44,311 nucleotides of DNA from JACVCK01 sp041940385 (GTDB lineage Bacteria; Planctomycetota; Phycisphaerae; Phycisphaerales; UBA1924). The translations under genes were made by a program, and so were the position numbers. The DNA lies in contig JBGTSD010000014.1 in NCBI GenBank assembly GCA_041940385.1, forward strand, positions 1 to 44,311, given 5' to 3'. The notes below the pieces were generated by a model. The model was not told the DNA's origin. It saw nothing but the letters and a program-made list of their open reading frames with translations, and did not search any database. This document shows, one piece after another, positions 18,120-26,866 of this stretch (positions are counted from its first letter, which is position 1; each line of letters starts with the position of its first letter).

Positions 18120-18827
18120 TCAGGGGCGGTTCTGGAGCAGGCGGCGCAGGGTTCCGGCGAGCCAGAGTTGGCGATCCGCACGGACGATGGAGCCGAATTT
18201 CAGCGGCGGGGCGTTCCGGCGGGTGATGCGAACGCAGCATTCGCCCTGGAGGTTGTTGAGTTGGAAAGGCGCCGCGCGCAGTTCGATGGCGGTGACGTCG
18301 CTGCGCTGGAAGCTGCGTCGCCAGGCGAGCGGGCCGACGCCGGTGCGAACGTCGGCGTGGTCGCCCGAGAGCGTCACGGTCACGCGGCCGATCGTGCAGA
18401 GGACGGCGCCGACGATGAACGCCAAGCCAACCGCGGCGCCTGCTGAAACGAGCGGGACGTAGATCAGGAGTTCGAACGTGTTGGAGGGTCGTCCTCCGAG
18501 GGCGGCGCCTGTCACGATCGTGACGACGAACGGGGCGCCGAGCGCGAAAAAGAGTCCGAGCTTGGAGCGGGCGGTGACGGTGATCCGGACGCCGCTCGGC
18601 AGCTCGTGGGTCGTGCAGCCACGGGGCGGGTGTTGTCGGGCCGCGTGATCGGCGTGGCGATCACGGCATGCGTCGGCGAACTGCTCGAAGGTCCATTGAC
18701 GTGAGCAGGCGCGGCAGTGCGCCGATTCGTCATGGTCGCTGACCGCGTCGGTTGGAATTCCCGCGCCGCACTTGGGGCAGACGAGCATGGAGGAAAGGGA
18801 GGCACTCGCAGAGGGATCGGTTGTCAT
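18120..18827 (-). CDS. Zinc-ribbon membrane protein, paralogue 2
   Basis: A 235-residue protein: an N-terminal zinc ribbon (MLVCPKCGAGIP with a second pair CRAC), a linker with PRGCTTHELPSGVRITV, two membrane spans (about 100-120 and 135-160) and a C-terminal beta-rich PH-like region ending FGSIVRADRQLWLAGTLRRL. It is clearly a paralogue of the gene just upstream. Its ATG overlaps the upstream stop codon in an ATGA, indicating translational coupling. No function is known; a membrane sensor or assembly role would be a guess. Confidence 0.7.
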   Translation of the reverse strand: MTTDPSASASLSSMLVCPKCGAGIPTDAVSDHDESAHCRACSRQWTFEQFADACRDRHADHAARQHPPRGCTTHELPSGVRITVTARSKLGLFFALGAPFVVTIVTGAALGGRPSNTFELLIYVPLVSAGAAVGLAFIVGAVLCTIGRVTVTLSGDHADVRTGVGPLAWRRSFQRSDVTAIELRAAPFQLNNLQGECCVRITRRNAPPLKFGSIVRADRQLWLAGTLRRLLQNRP

Positions 18828-19498
18828 CGGCCGCCTGCAAGGACCGCGCGGAGGGTTCCGGCGAGCCAGAGGAGCGACGGGCGTGTGAGGAGCGTGCCGA
18901 ACTTCAGCGGCTTTCCCTTGGCCTTGACGAGGTGGATGCACGGGACCGTGCGGTGGTTCACCGTCACGTCGGAGTCGCGAATGCGGATCGCCACGACTTC
19001 CGAGACTTGGAAGGTGCGCCGCCATTGTTTGATCGGGGGCCCGATGAGGACCTCGCCGTCGCCGCCCCGCAGCACGACCGTGATTCGCGTCTGCCAGAGC
19101 GCGACGACGCCGCCGATCAGCGCCAGGCCGACCAAAACGAATGGAATCATGGCGATCGCCACGACGCCGAGCCCGTTCGAGGATGACGTGACGCCGAGGG
19201 TCACGGCAGAGATCGCCGCGACGACAAACGCGTTCCACAGGATCGCGAAGAGCGTGATGAACACGAGGATCTGAGAGCGAGCGGGCGCGCCGATGCGAAG
19301 CTCGGCGCCCAGGTCGTCGATCCGGCAGCCGCGGGGCGGTTCGCGTGTCGCAGCGGCGTCGGACTCGCGGTCGTCGGCGTTTTCGGCGACGGCCGCGAGT
19401 TGGACGACGGCGTTGCAGGCGGCGCAGTGGGCGATGGCGTCGCGGATGTTGACGTTGTCCGCGGGAATCTCGGCCTGACAGAACGGGCAGGTTGGCAC
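18824..19498 (-). CDS. Zinc-ribbon membrane protein, paralogue 1
   Basis: A 224-residue protein starting with GTG and a zinc ribbon (MPTCPFCQAEIPADN, second pair CAAC). It has the same PRGCRIDDLGAELRI linker, two spans (ILVFITLFAILWNAFVVAA and IPFVLVGLALIGGVVAL) and C-terminal block FGTLLTRPSLLWLAGTLRAV as its partner, so the pair arose by tandem duplication. TACCCT lies 10 nt before the start codon on the same strand. The gene is divergent from the histidine kinase, with about 130 nt between the two start codons. Confidence 0.7.
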   Translation of the reverse strand: MPTCPFCQAEIPADNVNIRDAIAHCAACNAVVQLAAVAENADDRESDAAATREPPRGCRIDDLGAELRIGAPARSQILVFITLFAILWNAFVVAAISAVTLGVTSSSNGLGVVAIAMIPFVLVGLALIGGVVALWQTRITVVLRGGDGEVLIGPPIKQWRRTFQVSEVVAIRIRDSDVTVNHRTVPCIHLVKAKGKPLKFGTLLTRPSLLWLAGTLRAVLAGGR

Positions 19499-19626
19499 GG
19501 CGATCTCAAGGGTAGAGGGTCTGGGGCCACGGGGCAGGGTCGACCGGGAGAGGACTTGGCGAGGGGATTACACTGAGGGTGCGGCGGTAGAGGCCTGAAC
19601 GAAGGGTCGTGGGCGCGGGGCCAGTG

Positions 19627-22110
19627 ATGGATGAAGGGGTTCGGAGCGCGGTCGGGGGCGGACGGAGCGCCGGGCGGCTGCGCGCGCGGTGGTGGGAGTC
19701 GGCGGGCGGGATTGCGCTGCTGTATCTCGCGGCGGCGGCGACGTGGATCCTGGTGAGCGACCGGGTGGTGGAGATGGTGTTCGGGGTGGGGCACGCCGCG
19801 GCGCTGGCGCAATCGGTGAAGGGGTTGGCGTGGATCGCGGGGACGGCGCTGGTGCTGTTCCTGCTGATTCGTTCGGCGGAGCGTTCGCAGCGCGAGGCGG
19901 GTCGGCGCGCGAGCGAGTCGGCGTCGCTGCTGCGGATGATGGGCGGGCACGTGCAGGACGTGTTCTGGATCACGCAGACTCATCCGGAGCGGACGCTGTA
20001 CGTGAGCCCGGCGTTCGAGTGGTTGTGGGGCCGGCGGGTGGAGGAGGTCTACAAGAATCCGCGCCTGTGGGTGGACTGCATCCACGAGGACGATCGCGGC
20101 GCGGTGACGGCGTCGTTCGAGGCGATGCTGCGCGATCCGGGGAACTGCCGGCTGGACGTGGAGTACCGCGTGCGCCGGCCGGACGGTTCGATCACGTGGG
20201 TGCGCGATCGCGGGTACCCGGTGGTGGACGACGAGGGTCGCGCGACGCAGGTCGTCGGGCTGGCGGAGGACATCACGGAGCGCAAGAAGACGGAGAGCGC
20301 GCTGCTGCGCAGCGAGGGAGCGTTCCGTGCGCTGGTGGATATGACGGGGAACGCGTACCTGGTCGTAGACTTCGAGGGACGCGTGGAGGAGGCGGACGCG
20401 GCGTACGTGGCGCTGGTGGGCGCTTCGAACTTCGAGGAGATCCGCGGGCGGCGGGTGACGGAGTGGACGGCGGCGCACGATCTCGAGCGGAACGCGGCGG
20501 AGGTGGCGAAGTGCACGCAGACGGGGAGCGTGCGCGGGCTCGAGATCGACTACGTGAAGCCGGACGGGACGATCCAACCGATCGAGGTCAACGCGGCGGT
20601 GGTGGAGACGGATCGCGGGCCCCGGATCCTGTCGCAGTGCAAGGACATTTCGGAGCGGAAGCGCGCGGAGCGAGCGCTGCAGGATGTGAACGAGCGACTC
20701 GAGGCGATCCTGAACAATGCGCCGAGCGTGGCGATCCAGGGGTACGAGCGGGACGGGCGCGTGGCGTTCTGGAACGGCGCCTCGGAGACGCTGTACGGCT
20801 GGAAGGCGTCGGAGATCGTGGGCAAGCGGCTGGGCGGGCGGCTTCTGACGGAGGACGACGAGGCGGAGTTCCTGCGCATCGTGGAGCACGCGATCCGCTC
20901 GGGTCAGCCGGCGCCGGTGCGCGAGTGGAAGACGACGAACGCGCGGGGTGATTCGCGCTGGTGCCTGTCTTCGATCTTCCCGATCCGGTACGGCGACGGC
21001 CACGCGCAGGTCGTGTGCATGGACGTGGACATCACGTCGCGCCGGGAGATCGAGGCGGCGCTGCGCGAGAGCGAGCAGCGGTTCCGTCAGTTGACGGAGG
21101 CGATCAAGGAGGCGTTCTGGCTGACGGACTGGAAGGCGCGTCGGGTGCTGTACGTGAGCCCGGCGTACGAGGCGATCTGGGGTCGGACGACGGGGTCGCT
21201 GTACGCGAAGGCGCGGTCGTGGGCGGACGTGCTGCATCCGGATGATCGCGAGCGGGTGATCCGGTCGTTCGAGGACGACGCGCCACGGGGCCGGTACGAC
21301 ACGGAGTACCGCATCGTGCGCGACGACGGGAAGGTGCGCTGGATCCACGATCGCGCGTTCCCGATTCTGAACGAGCGGGGCGAGGTGTGGCGCATGGCGG
21401 GCATCTCGGAGGACGTGACGGAGCGGAAGCTGGCGGAGGAGCGTCAGTCCCTGATGATGCAGGAGCTGGACCACCGGGTGAAGAACAACCTGGCGGCGGC
21501 GCTGTCGCTGGCGGACATGACGGCGCGGCACTGCGCGACGCTGGAGGAGTTCCAGGAGGTCTTCACGGGCCGTCTGGCGGCGTTGGCGCGGATGCACGCG
21601 CTGCTGGCGCGGACGCGTTGGCACGGCGTGCGGATGCTCGAGTTGGTGGAGCGGACGCTCGAGCCGTTCATGGATCTGGCGGAGGGTCGGGTGCGCGTCG
21701 AGGGGCCGGACGCGATGCTGACGACGAACGCGGCGTCGCCGATGTGCATGGCGCTGCACGAGCTGACGACGAACGCGGTGAAGCACGGCGCGCTGGGCGC
21801 GCCGGGCGGGCGGGTGGAGGTGCGCTGGGAGGTGGATGGGCCGCTCGAGGCGCCGCGTTCGATGCGGGTGGTGTGGACGGAGCGCGGCGGTCCAGAGGTT
21901 CGCGAGCCGGAGCGGAAGGGATTCGGATCGACGCTGATCAAGGGCGCGATCGAGTATCAGTTGGACGGGCGCGTGACGATGACGTGGGAGCCGAGCGGTT
22001 TGCGGTGCGATCTCGAGGTTGATTTCGCGAAGACGCGCGAGCCGGAGGAGAGGTGGCCGCGCGCCGGAGCGGACGGATTTGGCGCCGGGGGTGTAAGGAC
22101 GACGCGATGA
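19627..22110 (+). CDS. Multi-PAS histidine kinase, HWE/HisKA_2 family
   Basis: An 827-residue sensor kinase. Two membrane spans lie near the N-terminus (GIALLYLAAAATWILVSD and GLAWIAGTALVLFLLIRSAE), followed by four PAS domains with PAC ends (LAEDITERKK, SQCKDISERKR, MDVDITSRRE, ISEDVTERKL). The first and fourth PAS share the unusual opening FWxTD...LYVSPAxExxWG and are PAS_3-type. The dimerisation/phosphoacceptor box is MMQELDHRVKNNLAAALS with His616, and the ATPase domain has ALHELTTNAVKHGALG, both diagnostic of the HWE/HisKA_2 group. The signal sensed is unknown. I used ATG 19627; an alternative lies six codons upstream. It overlaps the receiver gene by an ATGA. Confidence 0.9.
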   Translation: MDEGVRSAVGGGRSAGRLRARWWESAGGIALLYLAAAATWILVSDRVVEMVFGVGHAAALAQSVKGLAWIAGTALVLFLLIRSAERSQREAGRRASESASLLRMMGGHVQDVFWITQTHPERTLYVSPAFEWLWGRRVEEVYKNPRLWVDCIHEDDRGAVTASFEAMLRDPGNCRLDVEYRVRRPDGSITWVRDRGYPVVDDEGRATQVVGLAEDITERKKTESALLRSEGAFRALVDMTGNAYLVVDFEGRVEEADAAYVALVGASNFEEIRGRRVTEWTAAHDLERNAAEVAKCTQTGSVRGLEIDYVKPDGTIQPIEVNAAVVETDRGPRILSQCKDISERKRAERALQDVNERLEAILNNAPSVAIQGYERDGRVAFWNGASETLYGWKASEIVGKRLGGRLLTEDDEAEFLRIVEHAIRSGQPAPVREWKTTNARGDSRWCLSSIFPIRYGDGHAQVVCMDVDITSRREIEAALRESEQRFRQLTEAIKEAFWLTDWKARRVLYVSPAYEAIWGRTTGSLYAKARSWADVLHPDDRERVIRSFEDDAPRGRYDTEYRIVRDDGKVRWIHDRAFPILNERGEVWRMAGISEDVTERKLAEERQSLMMQELDHRVKNNLAAALSLADMTARHCATLEEFQEVFTGRLAALARMHALLARTRWHGVRMLELVERTLEPFMDLAEGRVRVEGPDAMLTTNAASPMCMALHELTTNAVKHGALGAPGGRVEVRWEVDGPLEAPRSMRVVWTERGGPEVREPERKGFGSTLIKGAIEYQLDGRVTMTWEPSGLRCDLEVDFAKTREPEERWPRAGADGFGAGGVRTTR

Positions 22111-22493
22111 TGACGGCGGCCGAACAGCAGGCGCATCCGGGGCTGCGGATCCTTGTGGTCGAGGACGACTATCTGGTGGCGACGTGGCTGACGGGATTGC
22201 TGCGTCAGTGGGGTCACGAGGTGGTCGGGCCGGCGCCGACGGTGGAGGAAGCGGTGCAGCTTGCGCGCGAAGAGGAGATCGAGGGGGCGATCCTGGACAT
22301 CAATCTGCGCGGCGAGCACAGCGGCCCGGTGGCGGAGGAGCTGGAGGCGAAGGGCGCGCCGTTCTTCTTCGTGACGGGGTACGGGAGCCCGGAATTGCTG
22401 CCGGCGCACTGGCGTCAGCGTCGGAAGCTGTACAAGCCGGTGAAATCGTCGGAATTGCGCGACGAGATTCGGCGGCGGTTCGGGACGGCGTAA
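22107..22493 (+). CDS. Single-domain response regulator (receiver only)
   Basis: A 128-residue CheY-like protein without output domain. LRILVVEDDYLVATWLTGLL supplies the acidic pocket, Asp64 in AILDINLRGEHSG is the phosphoacceptor, VTGYGS gives the conserved Thr, and YKPVKSSEL the conserved Lys. The overlap with the kinase gene makes it the probable partner. Stand-alone receivers of this type, paired with HWE kinases, often act by protein-protein contact or as phosphate sinks. A terminator lies about 130 nt downstream. Confidence 0.9.
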   Translation: MMTAAEQQAHPGLRILVVEDDYLVATWLTGLLRQWGHEVVGPAPTVEEAVQLAREEEIEGAILDINLRGEHSGPVAEELEAKGAPFFFVTGYGSPELLPAHWRQRRKLYKPVKSSELRDEIRRRFGTA

Positions 22494-22619
22494 GGGTTGA
22501 TCCTGTGCTTGTGAATCTGGTGAAAGTATGCGAGAATGCGGAGCATCGGGCGGCTGATTCGTGACGGCCGCGCTGAGCGCGTTGCGACGGAAGGCGCGCT
22601 CAGGGGTTTGGGAAGCAGC

Positions 22620-22660
22620 GAGGGCGATGGCGTGACGGCGCCGTCGCCCTCATTTGTTTT
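22620..22660 (+). terminator. Rho-independent terminator after the kinase/receiver operon
   Basis: A 13-bp stem (GAGGGCGATGGCG with CGCCGTCGCCCTC, one G-T pair) around a 6-nt loop is followed by ATTTGTTTT. The interval 22494-23187 has no gene; it holds this terminator and the repeats listed next. Confidence 0.85.
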
Positions 22661-22733
22661 GGGTGTGGAGGGCGCGCACCACGTGAGCGCACCGGTCGTC
22701 CGCCCGCGGACGGGCGGGTGATACGTGCGTGTG

Positions 22734-22810
22734 CTCTCCCGGGGTTCCGCTCGCGGACTCGCTGCACCCCGGGCTACGGGCGCACGCCCGAAGCGGGCGA
22801 AGAGCGGTGG
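22734..22810 (+). repeat. 77-bp direct repeat R4, copy 1
   Basis: Includes GGACTCGCTGCACCCCGGGC and GCCCGAAGCGGGCGA. It is nearly identical to 23031-23107 in the same orientation, about 300 nt away. Confidence 0.75.
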
Positions 22811-22905
22811 TATTGCAGATGCGAAGGTGGCAGCGCGCCGTGTCGTGACGAGGGTGCACGGGACCTTCGCCCCTTCGGGGCTCTGATGTGAATACTCGCG
22901 GCGTT

Positions 22906-22951
22906 CCGGGGGCGGGGCGCCCCCGGCTAGGCACCCAGGCCGCTGCGCGGC
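22906..22951 (+). repeat. R2 palindromic repeat, copy 4
   Basis: The GGGGCGCCCC palindrome followed by GGCTAGGCACCCAGGCC, same orientation as the copies in composites A and B. A fragment of the GGTTTCG/CGAAACC hairpin follows at 22962-22982. Confidence 0.7.
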
Positions 22952-22995
22952 GGGGAGCGAAGGTTTCGCAGGAACGAAACCAGCGGCGTCCCGCG

Positions 22996-23025
22996 AGAGC
23001 ACGCTTCCTTACGGTCGCGTTTCGC
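22996..23025 (-). repeat. REP element, minus orientation
   Basis: A 30-nt REP reading leftward (core CGACCGTAAGGAAGCG). It lies between an R2/hairpin unit and the second R4 repeat. Confidence 0.8.
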
Positions 23026-23030
23026 ACGAG

Positions 23031-23107
23031 CTTTCCCGGGGTTTCGCTCGCGGACTCGCTGCACCCCGGGCTATGGGCGCGTGCCCGAAGCGGGCGAGGA
23101 GCGGTGG
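23031..23107 (+). repeat. 77-bp direct repeat R4, copy 2
   Basis: Second copy of the element at 22734-22810; differences are scattered single bases. Confidence 0.75.
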
Positions 23108-23138
23108 CCTCGTGGAATGATTGCCGGTGGCGCCCCGC

Positions 23139-23177
23139 GATCCGCCTCTTCGTCGAGGACTCCTCAGAGGCGGCTTC
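23139..23177 (-). repeat. 3' hairpin element E, copy 2 (after hbd)
   Basis: Read leftward it matches the rpoD-linked copy over all 39 nt. It begins 10 nt after the hbd stop codon. No clear T-tract terminator follows. Confidence 0.8.
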
Positions 23178-23187
23178 GAGCGGCGCG

Positions 23188-24066
23188 TTACTTCTTGGAG
23201 TAGTCGTGGACGCCGCGGCCGGATTTGTCGCCGAGTCTTCCGGCGGCGACGTATTGCTTGAGGAGCGGGCAGGCGCGGTAGCGGTCGTTGTTGAGACCGT
23301 CGGCGAGGACGTCCATGATGTGGACGCAGGTGTCTAGGCCGATGAAGTCGGCGAGGCGCAGAGGGCCCATGGGGAGGTTGCAGCCGAGCTTCATGATGCC
23401 GTCGATGGCTTCGGCGTCGGCGACGCCTTCCATCAGCGCGTAGAAGGCCTCGTTGATGAAGGGCATGAGAACGCGGTTGGAGACGAAGCCGGGGCGGTCG
23501 TTGGCGGCGAGGGGCGTCTTGCCCATCTTGGCCGCGAGCGCGATGGTGCGCGCGACGACGTCGTCGTCGGTCTGCAGTCCCTTGATGACTTCGACGAGCG
23601 CCATGATCGGCACGGGGTTGAAGAAGTGCATGCCGACGACGCGCGATTGATGTTCGGCGGGGAGGGCCGCGGCGATCTGGGTGATGGAGATGGAGGACGT
23701 GTTGGTCGCGAGGACGACCTTCTTGTCGGGGAGGATCGACGCGAGCTTCTGGAAGAGGTCGGCCTTGGCGTCAAAGTCTTCGATGATGGCTTCGACGACC
23801 CAGTCGCTCCCCCGGAAGCTGTCGAGATCGTTGGTGAACGAGATGCGCGCGAGGGTGGCGTCGGCGTCATCGCGGGTGGCCTTGCCTTTCTCGACGGCGC
23901 GGTCCATCAGCTTCTTGTGGAGGGCCTTGCACTTGTCGATGGCGCCGGGGAAGGCGTCGAAGACCTTGACGGAGTAGCCGGCCTGCGCGGCGACCTGGGC
24001 GATGCCGCCGCCCATCTGGCCGGCGCCGACGACGGCGATGGACTTGATGTTGGAGATGTCGGTCAT
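23188..24066 (-). CDS. hbd: 3-hydroxybutyryl-CoA dehydrogenase
   Basis: A 292-residue protein, the usual length for the short form without hydratase fusion. The Rossmann domain opens with IAVVGAGQMGGGIAQVAA (GxGxxG for NAD). Later, LATNTSSISITQIA and GMHFFNPVPIMALVEVI, which holds the catalytic His of the HFFNP motif, mark the 3-hydroxyacyl-CoA dehydrogenase family; the C-terminal domain has NDRPGFVSNRVLMPFINEAF and FIGLDTC. It interconverts 3-hydroxybutyryl-CoA and acetoacetyl-CoA, with the thiolase gene downstream on the map able to take acetoacetyl-CoA to acetyl-CoA. AGGAGGAG precedes the ATG. Element E follows its stop codon. Confidence 0.93.
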   Translation of the reverse strand: MTDISNIKSIAVVGAGQMGGGIAQVAAQAGYSVKVFDAFPGAIDKCKALHKKLMDRAVEKGKATRDDADATLARISFTNDLDSFRGSDWVVEAIIEDFDAKADLFQKLASILPDKKVVLATNTSSISITQIAAALPAEHQSRVVGMHFFNPVPIMALVEVIKGLQTDDDVVARTIALAAKMGKTPLAANDRPGFVSNRVLMPFINEAFYALMEGVADAEAIDGIMKLGCNLPMGPLRLADFIGLDTCVHIMDVLADGLNNDRYRACPLLKQYVAAGRLGDKSGRGVHDYSKK

Positions 24067-24154
24067 GGGTGGGCTCCTCCTGCGATTGGGGTTGACAGGA
24101 TAGCGGGTCGGGCGCGTTTCAGCGAAGCTAGAGGGACGGCACTGGAGAAGCTTG

Positions 24155-24160
24155 TATGAT
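24155..24160 (+). promoter_or_regulatory. Putative -10 box (TATGAT) of the GHKL-nuclease gene
   Basis: TATGAT ends 6 nt before the ATG at 24167, so transcription probably starts at the start codon. No -35 match is seen. GAGGG touches the ATG and is too close to be a normal ribosome binding site. Confidence 0.45.
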
Positions 24161-24166
24161 TGAGGG

Positions 24167-26209
24167 ATGAATAGCCGGGCAGCCGAACCACTAGAGATTG
24201 ACATTCGCGGCCGCGTCGAGAACACGCGAGTGCCGGAGGGCAATGGCCTATTGGCTGTGCTTGAGGCAGTGGCAAATGCGATTCAAGCAGTCGACGAGGC
24301 GAAGGACCGAACACCGGGCCGAATCGACGTGCGCATTCTGCGGGCACCTTCGTTGCCTGATGCCAAGAAGCCCGGCAAAGTCACAGGTTTTCGAATTGAA
24401 GATCATGGTATTGGGTTTACTGACGAGAATTACGCGTCCTTCAAGTGCTCCGACACAAGGCGTAAGCGGTCATTGGGAGGAAAGGGCGTAGGCCGCTTCA
24501 CGTGGCTGCGAGTGTTTCGATCAGTACGGATCGACAGCGAGTACGATACGAATGCTGAGCACCGTTCCCAACGCAGTTTTACGTTTAGCCTCGAGGGCGT
24601 TATTCCCGAGGACTTGGGCGCCGTTGGCCACAGAGGAACGATAATCATCCTGACTGATCCAGAGCCGGCATATGCCGAATCACTTCAGTGCACTGCTGAG
24701 CGACTTGCCACTGTATTGGTTGAGCACTGCTTACTCTCGCTTCTCGATGAGCACGCGCCGCCGATCTATGTGATCGATGAGGGCATAGAGACGATCGCGC
24801 TTCGGGATTTCATGAACGATCGCTTTCTGTCCGAGCGCAGCACGTCTGAGTTTGTCATCGAAGGAATCACTTTCTCACAAGTCCATCTTCTTGTTCGAGC
24901 GAGAAAGAACTCTGCACACGTTGTTCATCTCTGCGCAGCCCGCAGGTCCGTCAAGCAGAAGCGTCTGACCGAGGCGATTCCGGAGCTGACCGGCCCGCTG
25001 AATCATGCTGGCGACGATAAGCCAGTCGTGTATGCCGGCTATGTCGTCAGCGATTTGCTCGATCGCAGAGTCAGACAAGATCGCGATGATTTTTGGCTCG
25101 GACAGGTGTACACGGACAACGCGTCCGACACGCCCGCGCTGATTACTATCTCGCTTGAAGATATCTCATCCAAAGCTTGCGAATGTGCGGCCCAGTTCTT
25201 GGAGCCGCTGTTAGGTCCTTACCGCGAGTTGCGCCGAAGCGAAATCACGAGATTCGTGCACGAGGAAGCGCCGCAGTTTCGCCACATTCTCACCAAGCAT
25301 CCAGATCGTGCCATCGCGATCAAAGCTAGCGCAACGAAGCTCGATATTTACCAACATCTTTCGCGCATCGAGTTTGAGGACGACAAACTTGTGGAGTCCC
25401 GCGTAGGCGATGCGCTGGCAACGATCGACAACTCAAAGACAGCCGACGAACACGCGACTGAGATCGAAGCGCTTCTGGCCGAGGTAAGCGAGGGTGCCCA
25501 GGCAAAACTTGCCAAGTATGTTTTATATCGCCGTGCGGTCATCAATATACTTGAAAAATACCAACGACTCGGCGACGACGGCAGGCATCAGCTCGAGAAA
25601 ACTGTGCACCAAACAGTATTCCCGATGCGGCATACGAGCGACACGGTGCCAGCGATGCTCTGGAATCTTTGGCTCATAGACGAGCGGCTGGCATTTCATC
25701 GATTCCTTGCATCCGATATTGCACTAAATGAACTAACGCAGATTATCAAGACGGATTCGACGGACAGACCTGACATTGCAGTGTTTAAACGCCCCATGAG
25801 TTTCACCGATTCTGAGGATCGCCCCTTCGGATCGATCGTGCTTGTAGATTTCAAGCGACCCTCCAGGAAGCAATATAGGGCAAATGACAAACACGAAGAT
25901 CCGGTCCTACAAGTCACAGACTATATGCGTAAACTGCTCTCCGGCGAGGCTGTTAAGGCGGACGGCACTACGCTTCGAGTTCCGAGCGGCACACCGTTCT
26001 ACGCGTACGTTATTGCAGACTTGACGCCCCCACTGATCGACTTGCTCAGGGGCCGGGGTTTCCTAGAAATGCCGGACAAAGATGGGTTCTTTCAGTACAA
26101 TATGGCGTACTGCGCTTATATCGAGGTCATGGAATACGGAAAATTGATTCAAGACGCAAAGCGACGAAATAGAGCGTTCTTCTCGGCGCTTAACGTCGCA
26201 GCGGTTTGA
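24167..26209 (+). CDS. GHKL ATPase fused to PD-(D/E)XK (RecB-like QxxxY) nuclease domain
   Basis: A 680-residue protein. The N-terminal 200 residues form an Hsp90/GyrB/MutL-type ATPase: N box LEAVANAIQA (residues 32-41), G1 motif EDHGIG (78-83) and G2 loop GGKGVGRFTWL (104-114). The middle is helical without a recognised family. The end carries a nuclease-like pattern: RPDIAVFKRP with Asp536, IVLVDFKRPSRK with Asp561-x-Lys563, and LQVTDY (Gln582 to Tyr586), which fits the QxxxY motif of RecB/Cas4-type nucleases. An ATP-gated nuclease acting on foreign nucleic acid is a reasonable inference. GC content and codon use are clearly lower in GC than the flanking hbd and yciI-like genes, a sign of transfer. 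No partner gene is next to it. Confidence 0.7.
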   Translation: MNSRAAEPLEIDIRGRVENTRVPEGNGLLAVLEAVANAIQAVDEAKDRTPGRIDVRILRAPSLPDAKKPGKVTGFRIEDHGIGFTDENYASFKCSDTRRKRSLGGKGVGRFTWLRVFRSVRIDSEYDTNAEHRSQRSFTFSLEGVIPEDLGAVGHRGTIIILTDPEPAYAESLQCTAERLATVLVEHCLLSLLDEHAPPIYVIDEGIETIALRDFMNDRFLSERSTSEFVIEGITFSQVHLLVRARKNSAHVVHLCAARRSVKQKRLTEAIPELTGPLNHAGDDKPVVYAGYVVSDLLDRRVRQDRDDFWLGQVYTDNASDTPALITISLEDISSKACECAAQFLEPLLGPYRELRRSEITRFVHEEAPQFRHILTKHPDRAIAIKASATKLDIYQHLSRIEFEDDKLVESRVGDALATIDNSKTADEHATEIEALLAEVSEGAQAKLAKYVLYRRAVINILEKYQRLGDDGRHQLEKTVHQTVFPMRHTSDTVPAMLWNLWLIDERLAFHRFLASDIALNELTQIIKTDSTDRPDIAVFKRPMSFTDSEDRPFGSIVLVDFKRPSRKQYRANDKHEDPVLQVTDYMRKLLSGEAVKADGTTLRVPSGTPFYAYVIADLTPPLIDLLRGRGFLEMPDKDGFFQYNMAYCAYIEVMEYGKLIQDAKRRNRAFFSALNVAAV

Positions 26210-26323
26210 CCCGTGGGGCCGTGCGTGGCGATCGCGGATCGCAGAACGCGTTTCTTGCGATCGCGTGTAGCGTTTGAGTGATTGGCGAAGTTTCTCCCCA
26301 GACGTTCAGCCCCGCCCGCTCGC

Positions 26324-26632
26324 TTACAGCGATTCGTCTGCTGGCTGAGACAGCGCAACGCGGAAGGGCTTGAGTTCGGCGAGCATGACGCCGCGGCGGA
26401 CGGCGGGGTCGAACTCCATGAAGGCGCGCGCGGCGGCTTCGTCGGGGGCGTCGAAGATGACGAGGCCGATGGTGTTCTTGTCGGTGGAACGTCCGGCGAG
26501 GACGAGCTTGCCGTTGGCGAGCGCCTGGCGCAGGTAGGCGAAGTGCTCGGTGACGATGGCGTCTTCCTGCTCGGTGGGTTTCTCCGGCATGCCGGGGCGA
26601 GCGGGCTTCAGGATGATGAGCCAGTGGGCCAT
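26324..26632 (-). CDS. YciI-like (YCII domain) protein
   Basis: A 102-residue protein of the YCII superfamily (ferredoxin-like fold). Typical parts are the opening MAHWLIILKPARPGM, HFAYLRQALANGKLVLAGRS in the middle, GLVIFDAPDEAAARAFMEFD and the closing VMLAELKPFRVAL. The role of most members is unknown. TACCCT lies 12 nt before the ATG. It stands alone between the GHKL-nuclease gene and the prpD terminator. Confidence 0.85.
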   Translation of the reverse strand: MAHWLIILKPARPGMPEKPTEQEDAIVTEHFAYLRQALANGKLVLAGRSTDKNTIGLVIFDAPDEAAARAFMEFDPAVRRGVMLAELKPFRVALSQPADESL

Positions 26633-26756
26633 GGCTTTGGGGGTAGGGTACGGGATGGGCGGGGGGTGCGCCGCGGTGCGTTGGCACAGCGAAACGTGCG
26701 GCGACCTGATTCAACCCGCGCCGCGCCGCGGCTCGAAGAGCGAGAGCCGGCGGCGA

Positions 26757-26802
26757 CCGGGGGCGGGGCGCCCCCGGCTAGGCACCTGCGCCGCTTCGCG
26801 GC
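26757..26802 (+). repeat. R2 palindromic repeat, copy 5
   Basis: The GGGGCGCCCC palindrome with GGCTAGGCACCTGCGCC; its end lies next to the prpD terminator. Confidence 0.7.
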
Positions 26803-26837
26803 AAAAGCAAACCGACTCGCCGCGGGGGCGAGTCGGT
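26799..26837 (-). terminator. Rho-independent terminator of prpD
   Basis: An 11-bp stem (26811-26821 with 26827-26837; arms ACCGACTCGCC and GGCGAGTCGGT) is followed on the minus strand by TTTGCTTTT. It lies about 30 nt beyond element E, matching the order seen after rpoD. Confidence 0.85.
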
Positions 26838-26866
26838 GGTGGGTGTCGGGATTTCGCCGGGGATTC

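Noticed and set aside
19201..21786. Long minus-strand frame across the histidine kinase
   Set aside because: Arg/His/Pro-rich antisense product of the PAS-kinase gene with no domain signature.
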